DNA from: Antedon mediterranea
Taxonomy: Eukaryota > Echinodermata > Crinoidea > Comatulida > Antedonidae
Direction: 5' to 3'
Length of the DNA stretch: 64,000 nucleotides
Assembly: GCF_964355755.1 (NCBI RefSeq)
Contig: NC_092675.1
Location: 997,001-1,061,000 of the forward strand
The notes under the pieces are model-generated. The model was given only the letters and a program-made list of their open reading frames with translations, was not told where the DNA came from and ran no database searches. Positions 1 to 11,200 of the stretch are shown here, one piece after another; the stretch's first letter is position 1; each line of letters begins with the position of its first letter. The position numbers and the translations under genes are program-made.

Positions 1-1318
1 ACATTGTTATACCAATGGATTGGATCCACCAGATTTATCAATCCTACCACTGTCCTCCAGTTGTCACCACAGCTGTTGCTTACTTCACCAACTCATCCAA
101 TGGGTGGTCTTTCCTTTGGATCCACCTGATCACCAACCCTACCACTGTCCTCCAGTTGTCACCACAGCTGTTGCTTACTTCACCAACTCATCCAATGGGT
201 GGTCTTTCCTTTGGATCCACCTGATCACCAACCCTACCACTGTCCTTCAGTTGTCACCACAGCTGTTGCTTACTTCACTAATTCATCCAATGGGTGGTCT
301 TTCCTTTGGATCCACCTGATTACCAACCCTACCACTGTCCTCCAGTTGTCACCACAGCTGTTGCTTACTTCACCAACTCATCCAATGGGTGGTCTTTCCT
401 TTGGATCCACCTGATCACCAACCCTACCACTGTCCTTCAGTTGTCACCACAGCTGTTGCTTACTTCACTAATTCATCCAATGGGTGGTTTTTCCTTTGGA
501 TCCACCTGATTACCAACCCTACCACTGTCCTCCCGTTGTCACCACAGCTGTTGCTTACTTCACCAACTCTTTACTCATCCAATGGGTGGTCTTTCCTTTG
601 GATCCACCTGATCACCAACCCTACCACTGTCCTTCAGTTGTCACCACAGCTGTTGCTTACTTCACCAACTCATCCAATGGGTGGTCTTTCCTTTGGATCC
701 ACCTGATCACCAACCCTACCACTGTCCTTCAGTTGTCACCACAGCTGTTGCTTACTTCACTAATTCATCCAATGGGTGGTCTTTCCTTTGGATCCACCTG
801 ATTACCAACCCTACCACTGTCCTCCAGTTGTCACCACAGCTGTTGCTTACTTCACCAACTCATCCAATGGGTGGTCTTTCCTTTGGATCCACCTGATCAC
901 CAACCCTACCACTGTCCTTCAGTTGTCACCACAGCTGTTGCTTACTTCACTAATTCATCCAATGGGTGGTCTTTCCTTTGGATCCACCTGATTACCAACC
1001 CTACCACTGTCCTCCAGTTGTCACCACAGCTGTTGCTTACTTCACCAACTCTTTATTCATCCAATGGGTGGTCTTTCCATTGGATCCACCTGATTACCAA
1101 CCCTACCACTGTCCTTCAGTTGTCACCACAGCTGTTGCTTACTTCACCAACTAATCCAATGGACGGTCTTTCCTTTGGATCCACCTGATCACCAACCCTA
1201 CCACTGTCCTTCAGTTGTCACCACAGCTGTTGCTTACTTCACCAACTCATCCAATAGGTGGTCTTTCCTTTGGATCCACCTAATTACCAACCCTACCACT
1301 GTCCATCAGTTGTTGTGT
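1..1318. repeat. 95-bp satellite array with higher-order structure
   Basis: About 14 head-to-tail units of 95 bp, each carrying a GGATCC site and the word CATCCAATGGGTGGTC. Two units (ending near 575 and 1055) carry a 7-bp insertion (CTTTACT/CTTTATT type) and are 102 bp. Variant bases (gatcacc/gattacc, ccttcag/cctccag, accaactc/actaattc) repeat in the same order in units 2-6 and 7-11, which gives a five-unit higher-order repeat of about 482 bp. The array probably continues left of the window. Because 95 is not a multiple of 3, each unit shifts frame, so the open frames here are by-products and not genes. Confidence 0.95.
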
Positions 1319-1322
1319 AACA

Positions 1323-3207
1323 GATTTCACATATGAAGTTGGCTCCTAATACGAAGAAGAAGAAGAAGGAGATTTATAACTTTATGGAAATATTGCAAAA
1401 CTTTATTGTTGATTATCATTTTGAAAGGAATATGTTAAATTTCCATAAAATACAATTTTTACACATACCAGTATAAACCTAAAGGAAATGATAAACATCA
1501 TAAACAAATATTGTTTTATTATTTACAATATTTTTTTCCATTCTTATGTAGGCTACCATCCACAAGAATAACATACCTGCACTTCTAATCGAGTCTGCTC
1601 AGTTATCAAAGGTCAATATTAGCCTCTGATTCAGCCAATATCAAAGGTCAATATTAGCCTTTGATTCAGCTGTTAAGAAGAGAACATTTTGTTTTCAACA
1701 CCGAACAATTTGATACAAACATTTTTGGGGGAAAAGTGTGATTTCTATTTATAACTATGTAACAAATATTGTATTAATATGTAGTATTGTGTGTAACTTG
1801 TGTTAAAACATGTTTAGGTTTGAAAATTAAACCATTTAAAGATATATTATCCCATGAAATGGTTGAATAGGCCCTTTTAATGTCACATAATTTACTTGTT
1901 CACTTTGACCAAAAATTGAAAAAAATATATACTGTATATATATTTACATATTAAATGATTTGTTTTACAATACACATTAATACAAAAGCCTATTAGTGCC
2001 ATTTTGAGTGCTGTATTATGTTTTTCGAGCGTAATCCGTTCTAAATTATTAATTCATTTAAAAGGATTAAAATGGCACTAATAGGCTTTCGTACTTTTAA
2101 ACTTGTTAGTTTTCTGTCTATATCTTTAAAAAATACATCTTCCACGTTTTTTACACTTAAAACGACATTTAAGAGCAATTAATAAAAAATAAAAGAATAT
2201 GTAGATAATATAGTAATATACACATGCGTTTTCAAGTTGATTAAAAATATTTTCCAAGCCGGTAAAGCTTTATATTGTATTTATTGGGTTTATTAGTGAC
2301 AATGGAACTATTTTGACAACATTTATCAACCGTATTTATTCGAATAAACGCTCTGGTAAAGATCAAGAGAAGGAATATTCGGTACCAGAGTAATCTGAAG
2401 TACGAACAAAAAGGCGTTGTCTGGTCTTTTTATTGTTTTATTTCTTGTAATTTAAAAATGGCGAAAGAAATTAATGGAAGAAGTCTAAAGCTTTGTTCCC
2501 ACTGATGCAGCGGAAAGGACGTACGCGCAACGCAATCACGACGCGATAAAACATTGTCCAATGTGCTGTAAAGATCAAAGTACTTGCGTTAGGTCAGCCT
2601 TAAATGTTAATGACAATTTATTAAAATAACAAAACTGATAATATTCACAAGGTAATTTATTTAATGTTCGTGTTTAGAAATAACTCACCAAAGCAAAACA
2701 GTACCAGCAAAAATGTTCTCATTTCTTCATGCAATGATCCTTTATTGATGATAGTGAAGTAGGCGGTTATACACACCCACTAATACTGAAGACATGGAGC
2801 TTACCAATTGTATAACTCGACCATGTTGAAACTATAGCAAATATATTTACTGCGTGGAGCTGGAGATTCGATTTGTTATCTTCTTGGTTATATGTAGTTT
2901 ATTATTATTGAGCAACGTTTCGGTAAGAACCCGTTTCTGTTATTATTCATATTGTTAGTTTCTATGTTATATTTGTAGTGTTCTTAGCTATTGCTTTTGA
3001 CAATGACAAATACCTTACTAAATACTAACTAAATGGTTTAAACGAACTCGCTAACACTTGGTAGTGTTAGCTAGCTCACTCTGTTGTCTTTATTCGCTGT
3101 TTATTACTGTTGTTGCTACTGGGTCGCCATTTATTCGTTGTCATTTCTACAGGTACCTGTTTCTACTGGAACACACCAGCCTAATGCTTATCTAAAACGA
3201 TTACATT
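1323..3207. other. Intergenic region upstream of the SLC15-like gene
   Basis: AT-rich sequence with no coding exon that I recognise. It holds a short AAG microsatellite (about 1350-1368), a tandem duplication of about 35 bp (1604-1672, containing TCAAAGGTCAATATTAGCC twice), and the inverted repeat listed separately. The promoter and 5' UTR of the gene starting at 3208 should lie in its right part. No core element is clear enough to call. Confidence 0.6.
1981..2093. repeat. Short inverted repeat, MITE-like
   Basis: A perfect 19-bp inverted repeat has arms at 1987-2005 (AGCCTATTAGTGCCATTTT) and 2069-2087. The match extends a few imperfect bases outward to GTAC/TAC-like ends. The spacer of about 63 bp is not coding. 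The structure looks like a small non-autonomous DNA element, but I could not identify a target duplication. Confidence 0.5.
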
Positions 3208-6200
3208 ATGTTCAAAATGGCTTTGACAGAAGACGTCGAACCTGAACACATCCCACTCGTAGCTGCCGCCGACGTCACCCGAAGTGATAATGAAGGATAC
3301 GAATGGCACGACACCGTACACATGCAGTTATTGCGTTCAACAAGAGTTCTTGTGCATTTGTATTTAGTCAAACTGATTGTCAGATTAACTCTTGAGTTTA
3401 TGGAGGGAAGTCTTCCTCAATTTTCTGTTGAAGTTTGGCAGTATGAAGAGGAAGGAAAGGACGTTCTTCTCTTGAGTGTTTACGATGCCATTGCACCTTG
3501 TCTACCTTTGTTTGGGGGTATTTTGTCAGATAGCCTATTAGGAACTACACGAACAACAATTGGTGGAACAATATTTATAACAATTGGTAAATAGGCCTAT
3601 AAAGTATACGTTCCTTAAAAGTAGTACGCTTTCAATAACTTTCCTTTCTTTGTATTAAATTGAAGGGCCATCTGAAATGATATGTTTTCTTCTTAACGTT
3701 TTCCGTCTTCCGACATTACGCTTTCCACAATTTGTTTCCATTTTTGTCTGTTTATGTCAGGATGGTTTGTTATTGTGTTACAGTATGACAAAGTTTACAC
3801 TAAGAAGGCCTACCGTAATTATACTGCAAAATTCACAGATAAATAAAGCCAAAAAAATTGATTGTCACCGGGCAAATTATAATTTTTCATTTTTTTTTCC
3901 TAAAAATTGATTGTTTTTTGCAGCATGTGTGTTGTTCACATTGGATGCTCTTCCTTACGACGACCTCTTCGGTGAAGAACTGCCACTACCGGTTGCGCGC
4001 ACAATATTTATTATAGGTATCTCGTTCGTATTTATTGGTGGCGCTGGCTTTGAAGCTAACATTGATCCACTTGCTGCTAAACATAAGGAACGAAAGGGTT
4101 ACTCAGCTGTAAGAACAGTCTATCACAGGTTAGAACCGTTTTCACCGTTACAATCAAAATCTCCATAATCGGCATTGGTCATTAATGCTTTCATTAAATT
4201 TGGCATCAATGTTATCAATAGCCTCCTCATTTGGGCTTTGTTCCGACTACTCGACCTTGAATCATCGTCATCATCTAACATCATTTAACATTGTCGTCAT
4301 TTGGTGTTTTCGTATAACCATTCCGATTTGAGTTCTCAACATTGAAATCGGAAAGACAACGCTGTCACTAACTCTCAGCACGCATACGCATATGTTGTGG
4401 AAATCTTGTGTATGCAGGAAATTCTGTGCAACCAACACAACACCTCATAACTAAATCCCCTCTATCTTTTCAGTTTATTTTGGTTCGAAACTATCGGTAT
4501 CTCCGTTGCGATTGTGTTTGTTGATACACTTGAAGAAGCCTTCAATTTCGACTTATTCTATGGTATTGGTAGCATTTTGATGGTAGTAGCAATCTGTATC
4601 ATAGTTTCAGGACGTGCATTGTATATTCCAACTTCCTTGCCAGAAGGTACGTATGTACAATTTAAATGCTTCTATAAAACTTTCTACAGAAGTAGACTTT
4701 TCTAAATAACCATAGAATAACAAAAATGTATTAATTGATGTAGGCCTTATCCAATTGATCTGACAGGACAGTTAACTGCTACAGTAGGTATTGCTATTAA
4801 TCATCAGAATTTTTATATAAAAGAGTACAGGAAGATATCTTTGCCAGATTTCATCAGCTTTAGAACATTTTCAATTCATTGTATGATTTACTCTTTCAGA
4901 AAATGTGTTATATAAAACAGGTTGTTCTATCTTCCAAGCGATTTCCAGACGTATCAAAAGAAAAAAGTTAAATGTTCCTCAATCAGAAGAGATGACGTCA
5001 TTTCTCGATTATGCAAAAACACAACATGGCGGATCTTATACATCTGTATATATGGATAGTGTTAAACATTTGTTGAGTACTCTACCAGTGTTTCACACTA
5101 TCACTTTATACTCAATTGTTTATTATCAGGTGGGATAACCTATGGTTATTATAGAAGTCCTCCTCCCCTCCCAGTAGCATGATTATCCCGTCGCGTGGTT
5201 TCCACTCTAGAACGCAACGCAACGTAACGCAGCGACCTATTGACGCAAAGTGCTGTATAATCACAAGTGGGAACCGACGCCCAACAGTGCTGCAATCATT
5301 GCAGGTTTGATTTCACGCAGGTGGGGTAAAACTCAAAAGTACGCTCGGTAAACAAGGTCAAACTCTACTGCACTCTAACGTTGACGGCCAATAAGCAGGG
5401 TAGATTTCACGCAGGCGGGGCAAACACAATTATTGGAAGAGCATTTTTTACGCTACGTAGGTTGCGTTACGTTGCGTCGCTAGTGAGAACCAAGCTTTAC
5501 CAATGATATAATCGCATTTGATCAACTTCAGAAAAAGGTGTATTCATTATGAAATTATTATCATGCACATAAACATTTTCAGTTCGATTGGATTTTATCT
5601 TAATTTGGTTTTATAATACCGGTGAACCAGACTTAAAAATGTATATTACGAGAAAATTAACTGAGTTTTGTATTGTGTTTAGGTTGATACTTCCTACAGA
5701 GAGCAAACACGACGTATGAACCTAGCAGCTGGAAATATTGAATATCCTAATATAACCTTCCCGTTGATATCAGCATTCGTGATTCTAGTTACGCTGCCGT
5801 GCTTGCTTTACTTTTATCCCAAGCTAGATGGATCGGACACATTTAAATTGACGCCTTTAAGAAAAATAGGTATACTTAATTTTGGTTTTATATTATTAAG
5901 GAGACAACCTAACAGGGGTGTCTCTAAAATACGACGAAGGAACGGTCCTGCAGGAAAAAACTGGGTTTTTGTTCTTAAAGGAATTGGAATCATTTGTGCT
6001 GGGTTGTCCTTGATTTGTGCAGCAATTGTAGAGTCTAAACGTAAAGAAGTTATGGAAGATGGCGGTTATTTCATACAGACAGTGAATGAAATTACCTACA
6101 ATGCATCACAGTTAAACGTTTTGTACCAGATACCTCAATATACTTTTATTGGCATAAGTGAAGCAGTTATACGAACATCAGGTCAGAGTTCACATTGTGT

Positions 6201-7370
6201 CTTTCAAAAATCTAAACTGTTTAAAACTGTAAGATTTAGTTGCAGTATTTCTTTTCCCCTTTAAATAAAAATAATATAGTTGTTTCACTTTGTTGTTGTT
6301 GTTTAGGTTCTGAGTTGGCTTTTACACAATCTCCCGACAACATGAAGGGAATAGTAATGGGGATATACCTCCTGATGTCAGGTCTTGGCAGCTACCTTAT
6401 CAATCTTCTTATTACTTTAACAATCAATAGTATAACTTCAGGTAAGAAGTAAAGTCCGTATAACTTTACATTTGGGATTTGAAGATCTACACATATCGTA
6501 TGTATCGACTACACAACGCCAACATTGTATCAAGGAATCGGGAGTGAGGGTATATCACACAACGCCAACATTGTATCAAGGAATCGGGAGTGAGGGTATA
6601 TCACACAACGCCAACATTGTATCAAGGAATCGGGAGTGAGGGTATATCACACACATGCTCACAATGAATTGACACGACATAATCAGTTCTTCCTAACAAA
6701 TCGAAGTCTCTTTAATTTATTTTTTCAGATACCTCAAATATAAAGGTCCAAAAACTCTGTATACGCACACAATTTCCACAAATCGACTACAAAAATAAGT
6801 TGTCTATGTCTACCCAAAACTATTCCTTGTCTTGTTCTCAAAACTTTCCAAACGCTTACTATTTTAATCAACACTTTTTATCCGAAAACTATGAAACAAC
6901 TGCAAAAATAAAATATAATTGTATATATATCTCCTATCCTTTGTTCCCAATCTTTAATATTTAGTTACATTTTTCATAAAGAATGGCAACGTTAATATTA
7001 AGTTCAATAGTGGACAAATAATCCAGCATTCATTTCCATTTTTACAGGCAATGAATGGATCACAGATGAGATGAATGATGGTTGTTATGATTGTTTATTT
7101 TACATTTTGACTGGACTCCAGATATTGAATTTATTTTATTTGTATATGATATCAAGAAAATATTCATATAAACCTACGTTGTCTGTCAAAATGGTTTATC
7201 AACATGTTACTTTTAACAACGATGGTGGAGTAACAGTGTTAGATTCCGTGGAGGGAAATGCAAGTGATGTAGTGCCCAATGAGTGGGAGTATGTCGCGAT
7301 CCTTCACAGGAAAAGTCTTCCGCGGTGTAAAATGCAGTATGGTACAGAGGAAAATTCTAATGAAAGATAG
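3208..7370 (+). CDS. Proton-coupled oligopeptide/histidine transporter, SLC15 (POT/PTR2) family
   Basis: Exons: 3208-3586, 3924-4128, 4474-4646, 4900-5129, 5683-5869, 5954-6181, 6307-6441, 7048-7370. All have GT-AG borders and phases agree, giving 1860 bp and 619 aa. Start ATG 3208 is used; ATG 3217 (AAAATGG) has the better Kozak context, so the product may begin MALTEDVEP. POT landmarks in order: exon 1 GGILSDSLLGTTRTTIGG (cytosolic loop, PTR2 signature-like), exon 2 GGAGFEANIDPLAAKH (PNxxPFGADQ-type loop), exon 6 IPQYTFIGISEAV, exon 7 ending the conserved GSELAFTQSP-type helix. The family moves di/tripeptides, and in the SLC15A3/A4 branch histidine, with protons across lysosomal or plasma membranes. 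The length, and an N-terminal acidic and LL-like stretch (EHIPLV), fit the SLC15A3/A4 (PHT) branch best, but the exact orthologue is uncertain. Odd: the TM1 ExxER motif reads EFMEG, with the Arg replaced. Confidence 0.88.
3694..3752. repeat. Dispersed repeat, copy 1
   Basis: This stretch in intron 1 of the SLC15-like gene (TTAACGTTTTCCGTCTTC, then a variable base, then TTTCCACAATTTGTTTCC) recurs almost unchanged at 59464-59516. Two unlinked copies with no coding content indicate a dispersed repeat or a fragment of one. The family is unknown to me. Confidence 0.5.
5188..5497. mobile_element. MITE-like element with GC-rich terminal inverted repeats
   Basis: It lies in intron 4 of the SLC15-like gene. 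The left end (GGTTTCCACTCTAGAACGC, then AACGCAACGTAACGCAG) is the inverted counterpart of the right end (GTTGCGTTACGTTGCGTCGC, then TAGTGAGAACC). The interior (about 230 bp) is non-coding and holds a GTGGGAACC-type inner repeat. Related ends occur at 53587-53703 and possibly 2495-2580. A target duplication is not clear. Confidence 0.6.
5870..5953 (+). other. 84-bp in-frame intron of the SLC15-like gene (possible exitron)
   Basis: Donor G|GTATAC and acceptor CTGCAG|GA restore the POT reading frame between KIG and KNWVFVLKG. The intron is exactly 28 codons long, has no stop, and stays in the frame of both flanking exons. Its polypyrimidine tract is weak. It could therefore be retained, adding a basic segment (RRQPNRGVSKIRRRNG) to a loop. 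Confidence 0.55.
6510..6655. repeat. 46-bp tandem repeat, three copies
   Basis: Three nearly perfect copies of a 46-bp unit (CACAACGCCAACATTG, then GGGAGTGAGGGTATAT) lie in intron 7 of the SLC15-like gene. No coding or regulatory role is evident. Confidence 0.9.
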
Positions 7371-7677
7371 AATGAAGAACAATTTTGCTAAAAACTAATT
7401 TAATTTCTCAATTTTTTAGCTCTAGAAACTATTTAATTAGCTCTAGAAACTATTTAATAAGCGCTTCTTCTTTTTTCGATTGTCCTTTTTTCCTGTTTTT
7501 TGTAATTTTTATATGTTGCATTGTTTGTCTTTTTTGCTGTTCTTTCAAAGGACCTCATTGGAAACAAGTCCGTAGAGGACTTTTATGAGTTATCCTTGGC
7601 ATCCTTGTTTTATTTTGGTATTTTTATATTTGCCAATTTTAATTGTATGTCTGTGATATTTTATGTACTGATGCCGA

Positions 7678-7683
7678 AATAAA
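7678..7683 (+). terminator. Polyadenylation signal AATAAA
   Basis: A canonical AATAAA lies 308 bases after the TAG of the SLC15-like gene, followed by A-rich and T-rich sequence. It is the first canonical signal downstream, so it is the likely 3' end of that transcript. Its use is inferred. Confidence 0.5.
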
Positions 7684-8228
7684 TCAAATCAAATCAAACA
7701 CTCTTTATAATAATTATCAATGCAATAATCAATAATAAAATATTATATTATGTTTGGTTTCTATATCTTATTTGTGTTAAATAAACGATAGGAAAAAACA
7801 CGATAAATATGACAAAAGTAATTAGGCATTGTGTCGTCATACCTAAGAGTATAATTATGCTTAACTTTCAGAGAAACAATAATACAATTAATCTTAAAAT
7901 ATTTACACAATCATTCTTTTAGTCATCAGCCAAGAGCCAGGCTAGTTATCTGGTCCTACCCAATCAGTATTCTCAATGTAAATCCTACCCAGTCTGAACG
8001 CATGGTTAGTGATCTGAGTGAACTAACTTCCTCCCGATAATTTTAATAATACGGCTAATCGTACAAGCAAGCAACATAGTAGGCCTATATAATCTAAGAG
8101 AAATACATTGCTCATGATCTAAACGAAAATCAGTTTGGTTGACTTCCTCCATGATTTAGCTAACTAATAATTGGAAAATAGTATAGTGAATTTTTCAGTA
8201 GAGAGATATATAATGCATCAGTGATAAT
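7684..8228. other. Convergent intergenic spacer
   Basis: AT-rich DNA between the 3' ends of the SLC15-like gene (+) and gene A (-). It should contain the 3' UTR of gene A. The part next to the stop resembles sequence after the stop of gene B (33140-33348), including ATACATTGCTCAT and TTTAGCTAACTAATAATTGG, so the tandem duplication includes the 3' flank. No other gene seen. Confidence 0.6.
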
Positions 8229-11200
8229 TCAATTGGGGCTGGGATAATTTAATTTCTTTGCTGAAACATTCACATATACTTGATGTGTGTCATCCTTTAT
8301 CTGTAATTCCTGGTAAGTGGTGTCGTTATTATCTTTAGCACTGTAAGTCGCATATTCCTGTAACTAAAAATAATAAATAAAAATATATGATTGTTATTAT
8401 TTTCTAATTCTGAAATCTAAACATTGACAAATGGAAGACAATGGATTTATTTTTTTTTTATTTTATGTCTTTAGGCAATGTGGCCAAGGATTACCAATAG
8501 TGAATTAATCACTGTCCTATCAGATAGGTGGTAATCCCCCTGATACAGGGGCTATTGTGTGAACCAGTTCACCGGGGTAACCCCCTACTCTTTTTCGAAT
8601 AATGAACTGGGTTTCTTTAAAGTACACACAGGTTATAACTGTGTACACTGGACCTACGGTTTATAGTCCTTATCCGAGAAGACTTGTTCCACCACCAGAA
8701 CTAGGAGCGAGTCGGCCTCGAACCCTTGCCGATGTTGCTGTTGGCTCTTTAGGTACGGTAAACGGCGCCCCTGCCTTAACCGCTCGGCCATATGACTGGA
8801 TGATACCAATAATGATATAATGGTAACTTACTGTAAATAACATTGTAATGTTTTTGTTAAATATGATTATAATATCAATTTGTTTATTATGGGACAGAAT
8901 AAGGGCTTACACCACACCATTCAGTCAATGATGAAGAGGGTGTACAATTGTCTTACCTCTGTTTGTTTATCATCTTTTGATTTGGGTACCTTGAAAATAA
9001 AATAGAAAGATATTTACAACACTTCATTAATATACAGGTTTGTTTTTATTTGTCAAAACATTGAATCTACGTTAATCCATGATGTTTATTTACTGGTAAC
9101 ATTGTCTTACTTATTTGAGTATCTTAAAAACAATAGAAATAAAAGCACATTTACCAATAGAATAAAAGCTTTTTTTAGCATACAATTCTTTTAAATTGTC
9201 ATATTTTGAATTTATACGTTACTTGTGTATTTGATATTCGTACTTTGCTAATTACAAAACATGTGAAAAGGGTTAAGGCAATTCCAATAAGCACACCAAC
9301 AAACATCATTCCAACAACAAAGCTTGCTGGACTCTGCTTTGGAACATCTGAATAAAAAGAGGAACATTATATAAATATAATACAAATAAATAATTTCTTT
9401 GTGGAGAAAACCGTTTTAGGTATTAAAAATTCAGAACAGAAGTCTCATTTTAACAAATCCTGACAAAATAGATTTATTAGCATATTTTTTTCCCTTTCAG
9501 TGAACACATGAAAAAAATAAATGTTGTAAGAATATATCCCAAAGAGCTTAGATTCAAATAAAATAACTGATTGATGTTTGTCAAACTCGGACGTACGAAT
9601 ATTCGATCTATTTAAGAATGTCAAATGTGTTATCATCATATTCGTTTGGTAAACAAACGTAACTCCTAACCTAAACTAGTTGATATAGGAACAATTATCA
9701 TACAGTGAAATATTAGTAAAAGAATTAAACATATCAAATGCGTTTTTATTACCTTCTTCACTAGTTGTTGCATTGACAGTTGTTATTGGTCCTTCTAAGT
9801 ATTGATCATCTTTTAGCTGATGAGTAACAGCACTGATGTTGATAATATAACTTGTGTACGCCTCTAAACTAGTAATGGTATGGCTGGTTTCCGATAACCA
9901 GACAGTCGATTCATCTTCATTTTGAATTTCAGCACACAGACACTGATTTTGAAGTTTATATTTCAGTTTGTAAAAGTCGATCTTACAGTGTTCAGATTTA
10001 GGAGATTCCCACGTTATAGTAATAGAGTTCTTTCGACTTTTCATCTTGACATTTCGGACAGCATCAGGAACTGATACATATATGATATAATTGAAATGAT
10101 AAGAACAAATCTTTATTATGTCAAGTTTGAAGTAAAACTTATTAAATTATATTTTGGGGTGAATTCACAATTCCAACAATACTTTATCATAACCGTCCTC
10201 CTTTACATATATGAGAAAAGTACGGTATAAAGAAAGAGAAAGAGGGAAATAGTAAATTACTAGGTAATCTGTATTGTAACATGCACGATTTTATTCTAAA
10301 TTATAAAGTACGTCTACTACATTTTATGCCAATATATTTCAGTTACATTGTTTCAAAATGTTAACATTACAGTACAGGATTTGATTAACGTAATACGTAA
10401 TCAACATTGCAAACTATTGATAATTATTATTACTGATGTTTATTTTGATTATGAAAAAAAACCCAACTAGGCCAAAATTTACCATTTGCTGCAGTTTCTG
10501 CAGTAAATTCTTCACTCCAAGGACAAAGCTTATCATTGCCATTAGAAGTTCTCACTTGGAAAGTATAAAGAGTACATGGAGATAATGATGTGAATACAAC
10601 TGTGGAATTTGAAACGGTTTTAGAAGTTGTTCCATCAGAGTGTTTTAGTCTTGTTATATAGCCAGTTATTTCTACACAATTAGGTGGTTCCCATGAAAAT
10701 GATAGGTGAGTGTCATGAACATGCACAAGAGACATATTTATTAGTTCACCAGTTGGTTCTAGAAAAATAAGATATCAAATATACATATAAAAATTCTGTT
10801 TACTACAGTATACCAAATTATGCCTTCAAATATACATATATGTATTGTCCCTTCGACTAATTCCAAAAAAATTTGTAAAAAAATATTTCGAAAAAAAGTG
10901 GATCATTTTGAAGTATCATAATAGTTATTAACTTTCACCAAAAATTATTTAACTGAAATACAGACGTTTTTTTGTTAAAAAAATAACTTTGACTTCCAGT
11001 TAAAGTTTTCTATCAAAACATATATCATAATGCAACGCGATTGTTTGGCTACTCTGTATGCATAATCATAAAACTTCCTCGCGATCTGTTTGAAAACACC
11101 TTCTCAACCGTGACTAGTTGTAAACAATCCTAATTAGCATCATGCATAATGCATACACGTGGTTTGAAATCTTTGTTTACTTTCGCTCGCAACGATTTTC

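Noticed and set aside
15-1188. A series of overlapping open frames of 60-105 residues with repeated WSFLWIHLITNPTTV-type peptides
   Set aside because: They are the 95-bp satellite read in rotating frames; each ends at the same TGA or TAA of the unit. There is no start context, splice structure or known domain.
8602-8820. Possible functional tRNA gene or a 72-aa protein
   Set aside because: The A and B boxes sit in a SINE with a long tRNA-unrelated body also found at 26905. No convincing acceptor stem pairing or anticodon arm was found, and the open frame is antisense SINE sequence.
9445-9639. Extra exon of gene A
   Set aside because: The frame is open by chance in AT-rich intron. Splice phases of the neighbouring exons already join without it, and gene B lacks an equivalent.
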